A DNA stretch of 64,000 bases from Macrotrachela quadricornifera (taxonomy: Eukaryota; Rotifera; Eurotatoria; Philodinida; Philodinidae), in assembly GCA_022393335.1 (NCBI GenBank), contig JAJEKB010021880.1:2453744-2517743 (forward strand). The letters run 5' to 3'. The position numbers were made by a program, and so were the translations under genes. This document shows, in pieces, positions 23,008-33,531 of this stretch (positions are counted from its first letter, which is position 1; every line of letters starts with the position of its first letter). The notes beneath the pieces are model-generated. The model did no database searches. It had not been told where the DNA came from and saw only the letters and a list, made by a program, of their open reading frames with translations.

Positions 23008-23919
23008 TTTTTCTAATACATTTGTGCTAATGCTTCTTATATAGATATGTTAACCCGTTACTGTACTGCGTAATTTTTCTATTATCATGCTTGCAGTGGC
23101 AGGGTATATTGCGAAGTTCTTCTTTCTAACCAAAATACATCAACTATAAAACTTGATAAGGCGATATTGACTCATTCTCATTCTTTATCGTTTAGGAAAG
23201 TGATAACAGTATGAGAATAGCGCAGTAAAAATTTCATCTATCCTTGTTGAATATTTATTTGTTAATGAATAATTATCATACTAAGCATTAAGGAGTTCAT
23301 CATCTTTGATCTTATACAATATATCATGTTGTAAACAATCAAAATTCGACTTTGGAAGATATCGAGATAACAGAAGAGAGACAAAAATGATACCATTCTA
23401 TTCGAAATAATTATTGAATTCGACTTCATTCTGAAGGAAAGTTCATGTTTGTAATTAATAAGCGACTGACTACTGCTATCTGAAGATAAATATAGTATTT
23501 GACACTTCCCGTAATTGCATGTCCGTTATAAAACGTTTTCAACAGTCCGAATTGAGATTATTACGCATTATAAAAAGAGCAAATATTGAATCTAATATAT
23601 CTGGAAGAATTTCTTCCAGGAATCTCGACTTCTATACTTATTCTTTCAGTGAAAGATCGAGAGTTTTATTATCCTATTAATCTTTTATCCATTCGTGTAC
23701 AGAGAATGTGAAGTACGTATATAAAAAAATGTGTCATGCTATCGTATCCATAACAAATAGATGTAATGAAGAAAGAATATTCTTCGAAACGTAATCGATG
23801 TCATAAATTATCATAAAAAAAAAGTACGTCAAATGACGAGTTTGTCGTATCGATTTGTATAAAAATCAGTACGATGGCTGGAGAAATCACACACCTATGT
23901 TCCTTTTACATATATTTAT
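23008..23919. other. Intergenic, no supported gene
   Basis: 5' flank of the MACPF gene and AT-rich sequence with no motif that I can defend. Confidence 0.5.
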
Positions 23920-24434
23920 ATGTTGTTTCTTCTATGCATTATCGGTGGCCTCCTGTCAATCGCTCACGATGCTCCTACTCCTCGAGACATGACAGCCAAT
24001 GATTTTCTACGATCAGTCATCGTCGATCAAGTATCTGTTACACTGATCGAGGACACCTCGTATTTGCGTCAAAGTCTATTGCAGATTAAACAATCGGCAC
24101 TATATGTGTTTAGTCTTGGTTGTTACTTTATCGAACTAGCCTGATTATCGTAATTTCGACTCTGATGTCGATATTGAACTGATACATCTGAATAGTGAGA
24201 GACAATATATTCAACACTTCACAGGTGGTCTTGGAATAAAATGGAATAGAAACGAAGACGTTTCTGTTCATGTATTTGGCTGTCTACAAAGCATGGTCAG
24301 CAATTTGAGGATGAACACTTGTACAAGATCGACTGCTTGTGCTTTGAGAATCGTTCCGAGTTTCAATGGTATGCAGCTGACATGCAATATGATGAATAGA
24401 GCATCGGATGGACTAATGAACTCAAGAATATGAT
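23920..24434 (+). pseudogene. Possible decayed or spliced secreted-protein gene
   Basis: From ATG 23920 a hydrophobic leader (LFLLCIIGGLLSIAHDAP) precedes about 55 codons of ordinary composition ending at 24144. From 24143 another frame stays open for about 97 codons (DYRNFDSDVDIELIHLN through to RASDGLMNSRI) with several Cys. The two could be exons joined by a tiny intron or one gene broken by a frameshift. The shortest GT-AG option (24106-24139) would be only 34 bp, below the range of other introns here, so decay is likelier. The product resembles a small secreted protein; family unknown. Confidence 0.35.
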
Positions 24435-24970
24435 GCTTCGACGATGCTTACCTTCCAAATGTCGATTGCTAGTTTCGGCATGACGAATCATCCTGGAGAA
24501 TTCTTCGGATCTTATTTAAGTAACGATATTTACAACATGTACAAACAAAATGAGATCCTGTAATGCAACCTATTTTTTTGCTTTGTTTTTTATTCTAATC
24601 GCATTTCATATATTCATAAGGAAAAAGTCGGAAAATTCATCAAAAAATTCGACTTTATATTCATTTCTAGTTCTAGTCGAAAAATATCTCAAAATCGGCA
24701 AAATCACAATATTGGAGCACAATGCGGAATTTTTCGAAATATCTATCTGATCGGGTAAAGGTTTCATCAGCTTTAAAAGGTTTCAAGTAGGCCTTTCGAG
24801 GCGATGTAGTCCACCGGTGGACTATGCTATAGTTTAGCAAGAAACTGTATAGAAAAGCATTTTCTTTTGGTTGTTTTTTAAGCAGGAGGCTGAAAATAAG
24901 ATGTCATATCTTCTGCCTTGGGTACTTTATTTGAGTTCTTTACTTCATAGCATCATGCTTATTATTAAAA
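24435..24970. other. Intergenic with a perfect 18 bp palindrome
   Basis: No gene supported. The palindrome at 24807-24824 is the only structured element I see. Confidence 0.5.
24807..24824. repeat. Perfect 18 bp palindrome
   Basis: TAGTCCACCGGTGGACTA equals its own reverse complement. It stands ~150 bp from a piggyBac relic and is GC-rich against its surroundings. It could be a protein-binding dyad or part of a transposon end. Confidence 0.9.
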
Positions 24971-24974
24971 CATT

Positions 24975-25275
24975 CAAGACAAAAAAAAATTAATAGTCAG
25001 AACAGAAAGTTTTTACGTTTTTTGCTGCCGCACGGTTGGCTTCTCTTGACTGTTGGACTTCTCCTTTCCCATAGCAGCCAGTGCATCGTCTGCCGACATT
25101 GAGTGTAGATCTTTCTTCTTCCTCGAACTTGTGATCAGCAAGTTTGCGCTTCGAATGGCTTGCTGATTGTTGTCTTAGACCAGGTTTTACCTTCTCGGTT
25201 GGCGTACCAACTAGTAAAGACTGGGCAAGTCTTTCACGAAACTCCAGAATGATCACTTTGCTTTCCATGTAGTTT
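24975..25275 (-). pseudogene. piggyBac-like transposase C-terminal relic, copy 2
   Basis: Minus-strand frame with EFRERLAQSLLVGTP, SKRKLADHK, RRCTGCYGK, SREANRAAAKNVKTFCSD, then a stop where the next Cys of the zinc ribbon is expected. It follows the same motif order as the relic at 6230-6640 but is better preserved in this part. Upstream (to about 25430) an acidic Ser/Asp/Glu-rich frame may be the N-terminal part of the same transposase, which would mean the DDE core was deleted; this is uncertain. Not functional. Confidence 0.6.
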
Positions 25276-25430
25276 TCTTGTTATCAGTAACTTCTTCGTC
25301 AGAATGGTCAGATTCAAGGTGCATTGTATCAAAATCCTTATCGAGAGAACTCCTTCACTGAGTGAACTAGCGCTATCTTCTGTATCGGTTTCAAAATGCT
25401 GGAAATTTGCTTCATTTTTTTTGCACATGC

Positions 25431-26070
25431 TTCGTATAATATGAAAATGAACGAAAAAGTAACTTCAACGATTATTCAGTTGGTCAGAAAAAAATGATTC
25501 ATTATGCTGTGATACAAAGGAGAGAACGATAGATAATCAGTAGAAAATAACGAAAATGTCATTATGTGCATTTATTAGAAGTTAAGAGTTCATGAAAATG
25601 AACATTCCGAAAAAAATTTCTAAAACTGAATCAGGTCGAGTATGTTATTCTATGATAGTATATTTAACAGATCCAATCAAGATACGTTAATTAATACCAA
25701 AAAATAGGGTTCTTTAATAGTAATATTTGTTGATATTAGATGTTGAACAAAATTCTCTGAAATTCATCAAAATTTTCAAAAATTTATATGACATTTTTGA
25801 GGCTGTGTTCAAAGACTCTTTACATCTCTTCGTAGGATTTACAGAAAAAGGTAAAAGTTTCGGTTATACCCTAACTTTTCACGGACTTTCAAATTATATA
25901 ACTTATTTTAAAAAATAATTTCTTTGTAGATCAGGTTGGTCAATGGTCTCATGGAGCCTCTCTTAATTTAACATAATTTCTCGATGCCGAATCTTTGCCG
26001 CCTGATGATTGATCCCGTTAACTGAGATCGAAATCAAGATTGTTGTGGTTATATGTTGAAACTTATCCGC
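25431..26070. other. Intergenic, no supported gene
   Basis: AT-rich spacer between the piggyBac relic and the hAT element. Short frames only. Confidence 0.5.
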
Positions 26071-26078
26071 ACCCTCAC

Positions 26079-27398
26079 CAGTGTTTTATCCAGGTTTTTT
26101 GCTCCGGGGTGGCAAATTCACTTCTCGGAGTGGCGGAGAGAAATTTCGTTCATAATCACAGTACTATGCAAATCATTGAATCAAGATATTGATGATTTTA
26201 GAATATTAATTTTTTTAATAAGTTGCATAAAAGACATTTTATTTCATTTATTTCCACAATATGCAGAGAGTATGCGACAAACTAACGAGAAATACATATA
26301 CAAAAAGGTACATCAACAAAAAAAAAATACAAAGAGAATAGTAAGGCAATAACAGTTCTGTTACATAATTAAACCGTTAAACGACGTGTTTTGATTGGTT
26401 TTCAGTAATTGATGATTCCTTCTCTCATATGTTCATTTAAGATATTTGTACCTCCCATTGAAATGCGCATCAGTTGATCGAGGTGTTTAATTGTTAATCG
26501 ATTTAGCAATTTTACAAAAAATTCGATTCATTGTTGGAAAACCTCTTTCTAGCGTAGCTGTACTAATTGGCATGATAAGAAAGATTTATACAGCTAACGC
26601 TAGTTGAAGATAGATATTCTTTAACATGCCATTTTGAACACGCTTTATATAAACTTCTTGGTGAGTCATAATTTTATTCAATTCTTTTTGAGCTAATAAG
26701 TATGTTATTAATGTTTTCCATTCCTACGTGATTGATTCATTCAAATCATCTGAATAATGCTTTTGAATAGAATGCAAGTTTTTTTGCCATAGTCTATTTG
26801 ATCAGTAATATTATTCATATCAAATATCATGAAACATCTGTTCATCAATTTCTTCTTTTTTTTTTCAAGTGCTTATCGAGAGAATTTTGCTTTGACATTT
26901 ATAAAAATGTTTATCTAGTCTTGCAATATATTGAAAACTGACATAAATAAATGATAGAAATATAGTGTTAGTGTTGATAAATGAAATGAATGTTGAATTA
27001 AGAGTCCGTAATTTAGCGTATAAATATACATTGTTCTGTTGTTTGACTGTTAATTCAGTAACATACATTCACGTCAAATATGTATGTTATTATTTGTTCA
27101 ATAGAAGTGGTCTGATATGGGAATATTAGATTGAATGCCGACAACACAAAAAAAAATCCCATAGGGTCAAAAGAAGACACAGATACGTATATCTGATTAA
27201 ACTGATAAATCGTCATAGTGAGATTATGAGTATATTATTCTCTTTTAACAACAATTTTTCTAAATATCTTCAAAAAAAAGTGTAAAAAGTTATTAGTTTT
27301 TCAGATTTTTTGAAGATTTATTTCATTTTTTCCGGGGTGGCAAACTCAATCTTCGGGAGGGCAATGCCATCACTGCCCTCGCGCTGGATAAATCACTG
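26079..27398 (-). mobile_element. hAT transposon, decayed, with TIRs and 8 bp TSD
   Basis: The left end is CAGTGTTTTATCCAG (26079) and the right end, reverse-complemented, is CAGTGATTTATCCAG (ending 27398). Similarity extends inward through a shared CCGGGGTGGCAAA-CTCA stretch on each side. ACCCTCAC flanks both ends directly (26071-26078 and 27399-27406), a perfect 8 bp duplication as hAT transposases make. Inside, on the minus strand near 26380-26610, lies a decayed C-terminal dimerisation segment (MPISTATLERGF, then MNRI, DQLMRISMGGTNI in shifted frames). The 1,320 bp length and broken frames mean it is not autonomous. It lies just upstream of the repeat-rich gene at 27664. Confidence 0.85.
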
Positions 27399-27663
27399 AC
27401 CCTCACCCTCAAGATTCTTTCTTTTTGTCGTTCTCTTTCTTTACTTTTCTTTCTTTTTCTTTTTTTATCAGCAATCGTCATTGATCAAATAAAAAGTCCA
27501 GAAAAATTCAAATATTAGGATTTTTCAAGTTGCGTCATTGATAACGGCTTGTTAGTTTTTCTGACTCTGTCATAAACATAAATAAAAGCGAAGAAAATTG
27601 TTTCATTGTACATTTCACGCTCTATTTTGTTGTTGAAAAACTTAGGTTAGGTAAAATAAAACA

Positions 27664-29493
27664 ATGTCATCAGATGAAAACAAAGGATACTCTAACCGGT
27701 GGAATAAATATGAACATGAACATGCTGGTCTGGGTTGGTCACAATCGGAGATGTCTGAGAATTATCAAGCCTACAAGAAGAACGGTTACGAATCCCCCGA
27801 CATTGGAAATGAATCTTATAATAATTCATATAAGTATGAATATGATTATCAAAGAGATTCGTCGCCAGATTATAAAAATTCCTATTCTGATCCATGGAAT
27901 GATTATCGAAGAGATTCGTCGCCAGATTATGAAAATTCATATTCTGATCCGTGGAGTGATTATCAAAATAATCATGCTAGTCTGGGTTGGCCACGATCGG
28001 ATGTGTCCGAGTATTATCAAGGATACAAAACGAATGATTATGAGTCGCCTGGAACTGAAAATGAAAACAAGACCTACGATAATTCGTATGATTATGGATA
28101 TAATAGTACAAAAAAGTCGCCATCAGAGATGTCTAAAAAATATCAGCAGTATTCTTTTTTTCCTACTCATAGTAACATGCATAATCGTCAGGGATCATGT
28201 AACAACTCACCAAATCAACATTTTCCAGATCGTAGCCGATTGTCTGCTTCTAGTTATCTTACAAACCGTGGCGGATTGTCTGCGTCTAGTTATTCTGCAA
28301 ATCGTGACAAATTGTCTGCTTCTAATTATCCTGCAAATCGTGGCGGATTGACTGCTTCTAATTATTCTGCAAATCGTGGCGGATTGACTGCTTCTAATTA
28401 TCCTGCAAATCGTGGCGAGTTGTCTGCTGTCAGTCGTCAATCCCGCATCATGTCATCTGATGGTCGTGAAGCATCTACTTATGACTATAATAATAATAAT
28501 ATTAAAATTAATCAGACACAAACACAATCACAATCACAAAGGAAAAACCATTCAACACTAACATGGCAGCAATTCCAACATTTATATAAAGGTCAAGGAA
28601 AAAGTAACAAAGAATTAGCTAATATGTATCATGAGTTTAAGACAAAGGAAAAAACATTTAAATGGCAGCCAAACTATCAATTAGAATTTGGTTCTGATGG
28701 GCGATTGAAAATGAACACATTAGCTGGTCGAGAAGCCATGAAAACTGGCCTTTTTGATGAACAAGGGAATTTACGTCGTAGGTCCGATCAAATACCGTGG
28801 ATACTATTTAAGTCAATAATGCAGCAAATGGGTATTGATTCGAAAATAGCCTCGGCTATGAGAAACAATTACACAGGATCAAATGAATTAAATGCCAGCC
28901 ATTTAAAAAGTTCGAACTACAGACAACATATCCCGCAACATGAGTCGCCGCAACGTCGTCCACGTGATGCTGATCATATTTTGGAACCACAAGTTTGTGT
29001 ACCTCATTTACGACAAGCAAAAATGGATAATTATAATTTTCAAATACTCATCGAAGAATTAAATAGTAAACATAATATTAAATCAATGGGACAAATAGAA
29101 AATCGTCAAAATAAACGCAATGCTAACCTCGGTATTGCAATTAATAAACCATTTTTGAACGTTGAAACATTGAACCAGGAGAAACTGCAGGCTTCACAGG
29201 CACGACTAATGGCACGAAACTGCGAAGCACGCGGAGCACACCAAGCAGCTCAAACACTAAACGCCATTGCAGAAAAATGCACTCAATTAAACAGTATTCA
29301 TCAAGCCTTAAATCAAATAAAAATGAATTCAACTCAAGGAAAGGCAACTAAACAATCCGATATTACAGCACTTATTCAACAGATAATTACTTATGAAAGA
29401 AAATACGGTACATTAGAGTTTCGTGGTGGTAATGTGACTCAACAACATCTGGACATATTCGATCGAGCACATAAACAGCAAAGCCAACAATAA
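27664..29493 (+). CDS. Repeat-rich orphan protein, C-terminal HNH-like hint
   Basis: Single open frame of 609 residues starting MSSDENKG after AAAACA, with a poly(A) signal AATAAA overlapping the stop. The N-terminal third is Tyr/Ser/Asn/Asp-rich with repeats. A W-x4-SExYQxYK module occurs at least twice. A 57 bp unit (RDSSPDY-NSYSDPW-DY) is duplicated in tandem at 27853-27966, and a 36 bp unit (LSASNYPANRGG) is present five times at 28240-28419. From about residue 295 the sequence becomes less repetitive and has helical stretches. D437-H438 within DADHILEPQ, followed ~45 residues later by ENRQNKRNAN, is reminiscent of HNH-type nuclease cores; this is weak. No signal peptide or membrane segment. 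Family not recognised. Confidence 0.65.
   Translation: MSSDENKGYSNRWNKYEHEHAGLGWSQSEMSENYQAYKKNGYESPDIGNESYNNSYKYEYDYQRDSSPDYKNSYSDPWNDYRRDSSPDYENSYSDPWSDYQNNHASLGWPRSDVSEYYQGYKTNDYESPGTENENKTYDNSYDYGYNSTKKSPSEMSKKYQQYSFFPTHSNMHNRQGSCNNSPNQHFPDRSRLSASSYLTNRGGLSASSYSANRDKLSASNYPANRGGLTASNYSANRGGLTASNYPANRGELSAVSRQSRIMSSDGREASTYDYNNNNIKINQTQTQSQSQRKNHSTLTWQQFQHLYKGQGKSNKELANMYHEFKTKEKTFKWQPNYQLEFGSDGRLKMNTLAGREAMKTGLFDEQGNLRRRSDQIPWILFKSIMQQMGIDSKIASAMRNNYTGSNELNASHLKSSNYRQHIPQHESPQRRPRDADHILEPQVCVPHLRQAKMDNYNFQILIEELNSKHNIKSMGQIENRQNKRNANLGIAINKPFLNVETLNQEKLQASQARLMARNCEARGAHQAAQTLNAIAEKCTQLNSIHQALNQIKMNSTQGKATKQSDITALIQQIITYERKYGTLEFRGGNVTQQHLDIFDRAHKQQSQQ
28240..28419 (+). repeat. Five tandem 36 bp coding repeats
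   Basis: Exact 36 bp periodicity, each unit encoding L-S/T-A-S-N/S-Y-x-x-N-R-x-x. Sequence is well conserved between units, so expansion is recent or homogenised. Confidence 0.85.
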
Positions 29494-30218
29494 AAATAAT
29501 AATAGGAAAGATACTCGCCGACTTATAATTTATTTATAATTTGAAATTTTGTAGCGAATAAAATATTTTTTCTTTATGTTTCAACCTTTACATGACTTAG
29601 TCTACAAACGACAGAAGATCTATAAATGTGGCACATTGTAAAAACATCAAGCAAAAGAGAAAAGACACTGCTTTGCTAACTCATAGTTGAATGGTTTTGG
29701 ATATAGTAACAGTTATAGCATCACCAATTTCCAACGAAATGCGGTGACTATGCATAGCCTTATGAATACCAATATTCTAAATAAAGAACACTTTTTACAA
29801 AGTTTTAAATTTTGAATAACTCGCGAGCTGAAATCAGATCAAACCGTGATTTTCTTTATGATATACCGAAGGCTTTGAGGCATATATTTAAGAGTTATAA
29901 CTCAAATAAAGTCACTCAGGTATTGAATGTGCCGGATTTTTGGAATATCGTCTTTACTCTAAAAAGGAGAAAATCGAATTTCCCGTGTTGGAATATGTTG
30001 TTCACATATTTAGCATGCGTTTATCTGAGAAACATTCTAATTCGTAGGTATGTCTGATAAATTTTACTTTTTCAAAAAAAACCGAAAATGACATTTATTT
30101 CGTTTGTCCTCCAACTCATGTGAATAACTGCAGCTGCATGTTTTGATACTGTATGCACTATTGACCTTATCTTTCGTTCTGTTGTCACGAACAATAAAGA
30201 TGACGTATGCAAACTTTG
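29494..30218. other. 3' flank, no supported gene
   Basis: Contains an AATAAA near 29557 that may serve the upstream gene. Otherwise nothing recognisable. Confidence 0.5.
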
Positions 30219-30534
30219 AACTGCTATGGTCGAATGGCTACGTTGTTCGACACGTATCCATAAGATACTGTGCTCAAATCTCAGTATCATCACTCATGAA
30301 ATGACCCTAGACAAGTCACCAACGGCTAAGTTGTCTAAAATGACTCATTCCACATGAGTCATCCGTGCTGATTATATCTTAAGTCAGTATGTTGGATGGA
30401 AGAGGGTGTAGATACCACCATCTGTAAATAGGAAAAGACGAAAAAACCCGGCTGCCTGTGAAAACTAGTAATAATAATTGCGATTGGCCCCAACCGGTGA
30501 TAAGCCTATGTGACATTATTATTATTATATTATT
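30219..30534 (+). repeat. tRNA-derived SINE candidate
   Basis: The head (30219-30290) resembles a serine/leucine-type tRNA: an A-box-like TGGTCGAATGGCTA and, ~40 bp later, a B-box-like GTGCTCAAATCTC. The acceptor ends do not pair, so it is not a working tRNA. An unrelated body follows (with GTCACCAACGGCTAAG and GATTGGCCCCAACCGG), and the end is an ATT-rich microsatellite (30515-30534). Head, body and simple tail is the SINE plan. Family unknown. Confidence 0.55.
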
Positions 30535-33531
30535 GAAAAACCATGAAAAACTAGCATTTACAAAAGATATGTAAACAGCATTTTGTCTCGAACGCCACCT
30601 TTTTTTTCTAGATATTTTTTACCATTTCGTAGAGAATTAAAATTTGCATTAAATATCAAAAATTCAGTATGAAGTTTTTAATTTCGAAAAATGGCAGCCG
30701 ATATACTGTAAAAGACTGTTATATTTTAACTGGAAAAAATGGCTGGTCATGGATAGTATTTGGCATAGTACTCTCGACTAGCCCATAAAAACATAATATG
30801 TAAATAGCTCTTTTTGTTTAGTGTTTCGTGCTCTACCTTTTGGTTATTACACTAAACATTTCGTTAATTTTTGATCATCTTAAAAGATCCTCCTTTATAG
30901 AGATAATTTTTTAAAGTATTCTCCAATTGTGCTCATGAGTGCTTCACAGTACAGTTGAGCTAATTTTTCACAAGCTTATCTAAATGCGCTAAAAATTTGG
31001 ATGTAGAAGTTTTTGGTGATGCTGAACAAGATGAGAATATCAAATGTAAAATTTGAACTTTGACCGATGACTCGACTCCTTGATCTTGTCATGGATTCTC
31101 TCTTAAGAAAACATATTATGTGTATTTTATATAGTTTAAATTATATAATCAGACGACTTTATATCGAATACCGTAGTACTTTTAAGTATTAATATGTTTC
31201 TTAAAAAGGAAATCTTGAAAATGTGTTTATCAAAAGGAAGTTTAAAAAATTTATCAAAATAAATAACAAAAATAATAGGAAAAAAAATCAATTATAAATG
31301 ATATAATGTTCGGAATGTGTTCATTGATGTTTCTAACTTTAGCTTAATTTATTTTGCTTATTGGTTGTTCAATCGATAAGATATGATGTCTAGTACATTA
31401 TTATCTTAGTTCAATACAAGATAATAAATGAAAAAAAAATTCATTATGTCAAAATTCAATTTTAGACAATAAAAAAATGCTATATATACAATGAATGAGA
31501 TACTTGTTCGGGTCAAAATCAAAAGACCAAGGTTTTGAAAATTGCTACTAATAGATATAGGTCACTCGTACTTAATTCCAAAGCGGGAGCTCATAAGTAG
31601 CTCATAAGCGATAAAAAGCCTAGTAACAAGGTAGAGAGGTTATCTATAACCTATGAAATCTCGCTATACTGCCTAATATGACCAATAATGATTTTGAGTG
31701 TGTCAATATGTAGGGTATCTATGGTAGTATATACATACAAAATTTCAGCTCGAAAAACCAAGCTGTTGATGAATGGCGAAATATACAATATATATGATCT
31801 GCATCAATTATGGTCATTTTTTAGCTGAGGGTACCTCTATTGTGGATCGAATATCTCAACAAAGGAAAGGTTTTAGAAGCTGCAATTTTTACCGTTTTCA
31901 TAACTCACTAAGAGCTACATACTGGCAAAATTTCAATGAAATCTGAGACATCGATTGAGCGGGGTTATTTGAAAATGTATAGTCTGTTTCGTGCATTGAC
32001 TCCTAGGTACTTTTTCGAGTGACTTCATTTGAATTGACCGAAATCGAGGGTCTCAGGAAAACCTTAATAACTCCTGAAGGGAACAAGCTAGAAAGGTGCG
32101 CCTTGCGCAGATCGAAAGAGAGCAACTTTTTCTATCGAATGGTTATGTCAAAACTTTAATTAGATTAGAATATATCTTCCAAATATCGTTCATAAAATGT
32201 CCATCAAGAACTCACCTGATTGGTCGATTACTGATTAACCAAATTTTTGCATAGAATTATTTGCTCCACATTTCTCTTTCGAATGCTGAAAACAACAGGT
32301 CGATAGCTGCTTCCGTTCTTGAGTTATTAGAAAAACAAGCAACTGTATTATATTTTGAAATAAATAGTAGTTTTATTGCACAAAACTGCGTAAAAACAAT
32401 TCGCATATCCTATGCATACCATGCGTATCAATGTCATTTTCATTGGAAAAGCAAACTTTTACTGAGATTTTGTCACAAATAATTAGTATTTAGATGGCAC
32501 ATATATATATACCACCTTGAGAATCCTTCAGTCTTTGAATTTTTGAATATTTTGGAGAAATATTTTCAATAGATATTGAAACCTAGTAGAGATCCGTACA
32601 AAACTACATGAATGATAGAGTGCATGGAAAATATTAAAATATGCACTGCGGCATAATTTTTAGCTCCATTTCCCTCTCCCAAAAAAAAGTCAATTTTCGT
32701 CAGAAATTTCAAAATTGAAATGAATACTTAGGAAGATAATTCATTTTCAGATCTTTCAGAAACGATATGATTCTTTATCCAACATCTCCTTTTAAGCTAA
32801 AAATTTTAATGATTTCAGTAATCAATTGTTTAAAAAATAAGCTTCTTTGGAAAAATCAAAACAATCGTTTTCATTTTTTTCTCAGCTTACTACTTCTTAA
32901 TATTTTGTCAAAGAATTCTTTGTCCAAATTCATGTAATATATTTAAGCTTAGTTTTGATGGAAAGAGCATTTCAAGGTGCGAGGCATTACAGAGTTCCTT
33001 CTGTAAATTGACCTTTATTTTTATTATATATACAGACTCTTCTGTAACTGGGCGCCCATTTTTGACATGTTTTTTGAGGCAATGAACCTGTGATTGCTTT
33101 TCTCCGCTAACAAAGTGACCTATTTTTGATTCTTGTTTGATGAATATCACATTCAAACATCGTGGGATAGGGCCAAAAATTTAATTTTACCAAATTTGGC
33201 TCGATAGAAAAAATTCGGATGCTAAAGACATAATCAATCTTTCTGATGTTTCCACCTTTATTGTCTGGGCTGTTATCGTCAAGGGGGGAAAATCTTTTCT
33301 GGATTTGAAATCCTAAATCCGCTGTTTCCCCCTTGATTTATCTAGTATAAGGTTTCTTTGTTATATCTATTTGTAATAGAACAAAAATGTGCCTAAAAAT
33401 GAGTAAATAAACGTTTTAAATTTATTCAAATAATATAAAATAAAACTAAGATTAAGTATTAGCATCTATGAAGTTTGCTTTTCAAATTCTATGTAACAGC
33501 ATATCTGTTTCCCTTGCGAATAAAAATGTGA
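30535..33531. other. Long intergenic stretch with hairpin near its end
   Basis: About 3 kb with only short frames and no recognisable protein or RNA gene. The only clear structure is the hairpin at 33279-33336. Confidence 0.5.
33279..33336. repeat. Nested hairpin between TCAAGGGGGGAAA and TTTCCCCCTTGA
   Basis: Arms at 33279-33291 and 33325-33336 pair with one bulged G, and inside them GGATTT (33301) pairs with AAATCC (33315). It lies ~200 bp beyond the stop of the AAA+ gene, the strongest GC stem in this neighbourhood. It could be a transposon foldback or a 3'-end structure; no further evidence. Confidence 0.6.

Noticed and set aside
27674..28351. 225-codon plus-strand frame overlapping the repeat-rich gene
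   Set aside because: Shifted-frame shadow kept open by the tandem repeats; composition (Ile/Met-rich) is not protein-like.
30219..30290. Functional tRNA-Ser/Leu gene
   Set aside because: A and B boxes are recognisable but the acceptor stem does not pair and the B box deviates; the SINE reading fits better.
32261..33156. Small frames on both strands as orphan genes
   Set aside because: No start context, motif or codon pattern different from random AT-rich sequence.
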